This document shows positions 16,783 to 18,005 of a stretch of DNA of 18,005 nt, piece by piece. Positions within the stretch are counted from its first letter, which is position 1; every line of letters begins with the position of its first letter. The translations under genes and the position numbers were made by a program. The stretch is from positions 1 to 18,005 of the forward strand of contig CACJBM010000045.1 of assembly GCA_902591645.1 (NCBI GenBank), read 5' to 3'. This DNA comes from an uncultured Verrucomicrobiota bacterium (lineage in GTDB: Bacteria; Verrucomicrobiota; Verrucomicrobiae; Verrucomicrobiales; DEV007). The notes under the pieces are model-generated. The model was given only the letters and a program-made list of their open reading frames with translations, was not told where the DNA came from and searched no databases.

Positions 16783-18005
16783 GTGAAATCCATTCTATTT
16801 ACAGCTCTTTATTTGTTGCTTGTCCCTTGGGCCAAAGGCGCCAGACCCAATGTCGTCGTTGTTTTTATAGATGATATGGGATGGGGCGACTTTTCTTGTT
16901 TTGGTAATGAACTTGCCAAGACCCCTCATATAGACAAGTTGGCGCAAGAAGGTGTCAGATTTGAGCAGTTTTATGTTAATTCTCCAATATGCTCACCTTC
17001 TAGAGTCGCTATTTCTACTGGTCAATACCCGCAGAGATGGAGGATCACTTCTTATCTTGCCCATAGAAAACAGAATCAGAGTAGAGGCATGGCACAATGG
17101 TTGAGTCCGAAAGCTCCGATGCTTGCCCGTTTGCTCAAAAAATCGGGGTACGTAACGGGGCACTTTGGAAAGTGGCATATGGGCGGGCAACGAGACGTGG
17201 ATGATGCTCCTGCAATTACAGAATATGGTTTTGATTATTCATTAACTAATTTTGAAGGGATGGGGCCTAAACTATTGCCCCTTACCTTGAAGCCAGGGCA
17301 GGACAAACCTGGACGAATTTGGGATAAGGCTGAACGATTAGGGGATGGGGTGCGATGGATGTTACGTTCGAAAATCACTCAGGGATTCGTCGATGAGGCT
17401 ATACCTTTTATCGATAAGGCAGTGAAGGATGGAAAGCCATTCTATGTCAATTTGTGGCCGGACGATGTGCATAGCCCTTTCTGGCCTCCAGTTGACAAGT
17501 GGGGGGGGGCACAAAGCGAGAACTTTACTTTTCTGTTTTACAGGAAATGGATAGGCAACTTGGAAAGCTATTTGATCACATAAATGGTTCGGAGAATCTA
17601 AGAAATAACACCCTTGTTGTGGTGTGCTCTGACAATGGACCAGAGAAGGGGGCAGGTCAGTCAGGTCCGTTCCGTGGATATAAGACTCACCTATATGAAG
17701 GGGGAATTCGTTCTTCTTTAGTTGCGTGGGGGCCGGGCATGATAAAGGAGGAAGGAAAGGTGAACCGTACCTCAGTTTTTTCGGCTATAGATTTGGTCCC
17801 TACCTTACTGCAAATTACGGGTACAAAGAATCCACAAGGTATACAATTTGATGGGGAGTCTTTGTCTGAAGTTTTGCTCGGCAAATCTTCTGAATCCAGA
17901 AAATCGGCTTTGTTTTTTAGAAGGCCACCGGACAGGGATGCTTTTTATGGTGACAATGACTTACCCGATCTGGCAATGAGAAAGGGCAAATGGAAGTTCC
18001 TCTGT
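16783..18005 (+). CDS. Second secreted sulfatase (CSPSR), frameshifted in a G-run and cut by the window end
   Basis: Starts at GTG 16783 with a signal peptide (residues 2-19, ILFTALYLLLVPWAKG) followed directly by the sulfatase start RPNVVVVFIDDMGWGD (D30, D31). The formylglycine motif is C70-S-P-S-R74; K130 and H132 lie in FGKWHMGG. The frame breaks at W240 in a run of nine G (17501-17509) and stops at 17583. The family pattern continues at once in another frame from 17511: TKRELYFSVLQEMDRQLGKL, then VVVCSDNGPEKGAGQSGPFRGYKTHLYEGG with the metal/active-site DN, open to the last base of the window. A run of 10 or 7 G would join the halves. So this is one gene with an indel in the homopolymer, either a sequencing error, a slippage-controlled gene or a recent mutation. 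It belongs with the first sulfatase, 64 bases upstream. The 3' end lies outside the window. Confidence 0.88.
17501..17509 (+). repeat. Poly-G tract (9 G) at the frameshift in the second sulfatase
   Basis: Nine consecutive G after AAGT. With nine, codons continue in the wrong frame (W-G-G-A-Q, stop at 17583); with ten or seven the sulfatase reads on (W-G-G-G-T-K-R-E-L). Homopolymers of this length are prone to polymerase slippage and to sequencing errors. Confidence 0.85.

Noticed and set aside
1..18005. tRNA, rRNA, CRISPR array or insertion sequence
   Set aside because: None seen by eye on either strand; no transposase-like protein, no regularly spaced direct repeats.

Overview
The window is accessory-looking chromosomal DNA of moderately low G+C. 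It is full of exported, multidomain proteins: sulfatases, a c-type cytochrome fused to a YVTN propeller, an alginate-lyase-like/SGNH fusion, a parallel beta-helix protein, a BspA-type LRR protein and a Tat-exported Gfo/Idh-like protein. That mix is typical of the PVC group (Planctomycetota, Verrucomicrobiota, Lentisphaerota). The low G+C and the selenoprotein make a Lentisphaerota or marine Verrucomicrobiota relative my best guess; there is no rRNA or marker gene to settle it. Start codons mostly lack a clear Shine-Dalgarno sequence.

Layout. Positions 65-4349 (+) hold three closely spaced genes: a BspA-like LRR protein, a Tat-signal Gfo/Idh-like protein and a metzincin-like zinc protease. Positions 4350-4408 are a convergent 3' region with two hairpins. 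Positions 4409-15125 (-) hold, in order of transcription, the beta-propeller/beta-helix protein, the alginate-lyase-like/SGNH fusion (open frames overlapping by 4 bases), the propeller/dihaem cytochrome/ankyrin protein with its terminator, a secreted amidohydrolase, and a small exported thioredoxin-like protein. Positions 15216-18005 (+) hold two sulfatases, divergent from the beta-helix gene; the second has a frameshift in a run of nine G and leaves the window before its stop.

The most interesting feature is the small gene at 4409-4792 (-). Its frame contains one TGA, at codon 45. The TGA falls exactly where the first Cys of a CxxC redox motif would be, after an intact signal peptide and before a well-formed thioredoxin-like domain. 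Directly 3' of the TGA the mRNA can form a bacterial SECIS-like structure: a 5-bp apical hairpin whose loop holds GU, 26 nt after the UGA, enclosed by a 6-7 bp outer stem. Three other genes here end in TGA, so the code is not globally reassigned. I read it as an exported selenoprotein with a UxxC active site; I do not recognise the family.

Functionally, the 9.4-18 kb part looks like a locus for breaking down a sulfated, uronate-containing polysaccharide: sulfatases remove sulfate, the lyase-like and beta-helix proteins act on the backbone, and the SGNH domain may remove ester groups. This is inferred from gene content. The 65-4349 genes and the propeller cytochrome have no clear link to that pathway.
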